NCBI GenBank assembly: GCA_947458305.1
Contig: CANGZO010000119.1
Coordinates: 1 to 7,100 of the forward strand
Origin: Comamonadaceae bacterium
GTDB lineage: Bacteria; Pseudomonadota; Gammaproteobacteria; Burkholderiales; Burkholderiaceae_C
Length of the DNA: 7,100 nucleotides
Direction: 5' to 3'
A program made the position numbers and the translations under genes. The notes below the pieces were generated by a model. That model ran no database searches and had not been told where the DNA came from. It saw only the letters and a list, made by a program, of their open reading frames with translations. Positions 5,881-7,100 of the stretch are shown here, piece by piece (the first letter of the stretch is position 1; the number at the start of each line of letters is the position of its first letter).

Positions 5881-7077
5881 TCATCGGGCGGCTTGATTCT
5901 TGGCCAGCCAAGTCGCCAAGCGCTCAACGCCCTGCTGTAAACGCGCCAAGTCTTTGGACGCGAAGCACCAGCGCAGCCAGCCGGCAGCTTCGGGTGCAAA
6001 GGCCTCGCCGGGGGCCAAGCCCAACCCGGCTTCGGCCACCAGGCGTTTGGCCGTCTGCACCGAATCGGGGTGCCCTTCGAGTCTGAAAAACGCGTACATG
6101 CCGCCACGGGCTGGGGCCAGTTGCACGCCCGGCACGGCTTGCAGCAGGGGCACCAAAGTGTCGCGGCAGGCTTTGAGGTGCGCCACCACGCGGGGCGTGA
6201 TGTCGGCGGTGTTTTGCAGCGCCACCACACCTGCCTTTTGGGTGAACACCGAGGCGCACGAGGTGTTGAACTCGATCAGCTTGCCCATGTGCGGCGTCAT
6301 GGCGGCGGGCATCACCAACCAGCCCAAACGCCAGCCGGTCATCAAAAAGCTCTTGGAAAAGCTGTGCACCACCACCAGTCGGTCATCCGGCTCGGCCACA
6401 TCCAGAAAAGACGGTGCGCAGCCGTTGGCGGTGTCGGTTTCGAAATACAGGCGCTCATACACCTCGTCGGCCAGGACCCAAGTGCCGGTGCTGCGGCAGT
6501 GGGCCAGGATCTCGGCCTGCTCGGCGCGGCTGAGGGTCCAGCCCGTGGGGTTGTTGGGCGAGTTGACAATGAGCACTCGGGTGGCGGGCGTGATGGCGGC
6601 TTTGAGCGCAGCCATGTCGAGCTGCCACTGCCCGTCCACCGGGCGCAGCGACACGCACTTCAAATTCGCGCCCATGACCAGCGCCTGCGCCGTGAGGTTG
6701 GGCCACACGGGCGTGACGGCGACCACTTCGTCACCGGCATCGATCAGGGCTTGCGCGGCCAACATGAGTGCGTTCACGCCGCCCGAGGTGATGGCGAGGC
6801 GCTCCACTCCAATGGGGCCGTGCAGGGCAGACATGTAGTCGGACACGGCCTGGCGCAACTCGGGCAGGCCCAGGTTGTGCGAATAAAAAGTCTCGCCTTG
6901 TTGCAGCGAATCGATGGCCGCCTGGCGCACGATGTCGGGCGTCACCTCGTCAGACTCGCCAAACCAAAAAGCCAGCACATCGGGACGGCCCATACCCGCG
7001 TTGGCGACTTCGCGGATGCGGGATTCTTCCAGGTCCATGACGGCCTGGCGCATGAAAGGGGCGGTGTTTTTGTTCAT
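5881..7077 (-). CDS. Class I/II pyridoxal-phosphate-dependent aminotransferase
   Basis: A 398-residue cytoplasmic enzyme of PLP fold type I (AspC/AAT-like), the usual length for the family. It exchanges amino groups between an amino acid and a 2-oxo acid. Residues visible: TSGG (97-100) at the cofactor phosphate site; W125 in TPVWPN, the ring-stacking position; NSPNNPTG (172-179) with the pyridine-contacting asparagine; ADEVYERL (203-210) with D204 for the pyridine nitrogen and Y207; the Schiff-base lysine K242 in HSFSKSFLMTGWRLGW (238-253) with R250 for phosphate; and R369 in GWLRW, the expected carboxylate-binding arginine. All catalytic positions are intact. The start at 7077 precedes MNKNTAPFMRQAV; no clear Shine-Dalgarno is visible in the 23 bp left upstream. 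Substrate specificity cannot be read from sequence; aspartate, aromatic or alanine-type substrates are all possible. Its neighbour downstream is an amino-acid-type binding protein, which loosely suits a role in amino acid use. Confidence 0.93.
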   Translation of the reverse strand: MNKNTAPFMRQAVMDLEESRIREVANAGMGRPDVLAFWFGESDEVTPDIVRQAAIDSLQQGETFYSHNLGLPELRQAVSDYMSALHGPIGVERLAITSGGVNALMLAAQALIDAGDEVVAVTPVWPNLTAQALVMGANLKCVSLRPVDGQWQLDMAALKAAITPATRVLIVNSPNNPTGWTLSRAEQAEILAHCRSTGTWVLADEVYERLYFETDTANGCAPSFLDVAEPDDRLVVVHSFSKSFLMTGWRLGWLVMPAAMTPHMGKLIEFNTSCASVFTQKAGVVALQNTADITPRVVAHLKACRDTLVPLLQAVPGVQLAPARGGMYAFFRLEGHPDSVQTAKRLVAEAGLGLAPGEAFAPEAAGWLRWCFASKDLARLQQGVERLATWLAKNQAAR

Positions 7078-7100
7078 GCCCGCATCGTAATGGTTGACGC

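Noticed and set aside
5900..6838. A 312-codon plus-strand reading frame opposite the aminotransferase
   Set aside because: The minus strand has all the PLP-enzyme motifs. The plus-strand product is low in structure, rich in Ser, Ala, Arg and Thr, and resembles no family.
1..7100. A defence system, mobile element or other accessory island
   Set aside because: All seven genes belong to common housekeeping or metabolic families, base composition looks even, and no integrase, transposase, toxin-antitoxin pair, terminal repeat or tRNA boundary is visible.

Overview
The window looks like chromosomal DNA of a betaproteobacterium of the order Burkholderiales, most probably the family Comamonadaceae (a Limnohabitans-, Polaromonas- or Rhodoferax-like organism). 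This is judged from the protein sequences by recall, not by a database search: the MnmC-type oxidase resembles the C-terminal half of Comamonadaceae MnmC in its GASGLP and HVSPDDNLLSR segments, and DsbB has the CPMC-IVQRY form seen in betaproteobacteria. The DNA is GC-rich with strong third-position bias, so many long antisense reading frames are only shadows. Seven protein-coding genes fill almost all of it. No rRNA, tRNA, CRISPR array, insertion sequence, phage gene or long repeat is visible.

Left part (1-1645): a partial dsbB (minus strand, running off the left edge) lies downstream of fpr, a ferredoxin/flavodoxin-NADP+ reductase (minus strand). fpr is divergent from yggX, the iron-sulfur protection protein (plus strand), across a 200-bp shared promoter region that holds an AT-rich core and two interleaved short inverted repeats.

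Middle (1646-4547, plus strand): 35 bp after yggX comes a stand-alone FAD-dependent oxidase of the MnmC C-terminal (tRNA wobble-uridine modification) type, with a TTG start and no clear ribosome binding site. Next, behind its own candidate promoter, a hairpin-containing leader and a good Shine-Dalgarno site, is a membrane-anchored FMN/[3Fe-4S] protein built only from the synthase domain of glutamate synthase.

Right part (4548-7100, minus strand): this converges on the previous gene with a 22-bp gap. It encodes a secreted branched-chain-amino-acid-type ABC substrate-binding protein and, upstream of it, a class I/II PLP-dependent aminotransferase. No permease or ATPase gene of the transporter is inside the window.

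The shared theme is redox and nitrogen metabolism: a periplasmic disulfide system, NADPH-ferredoxin electron transfer, Fe-S protection, two flavin enzymes, amino-acid-type uptake and transamination. This is ordinary housekeeping DNA. I found no convincing new biological system. The most open question is the function and electron donor of the truncated, membrane-anchored glutamate-synthase-like protein.
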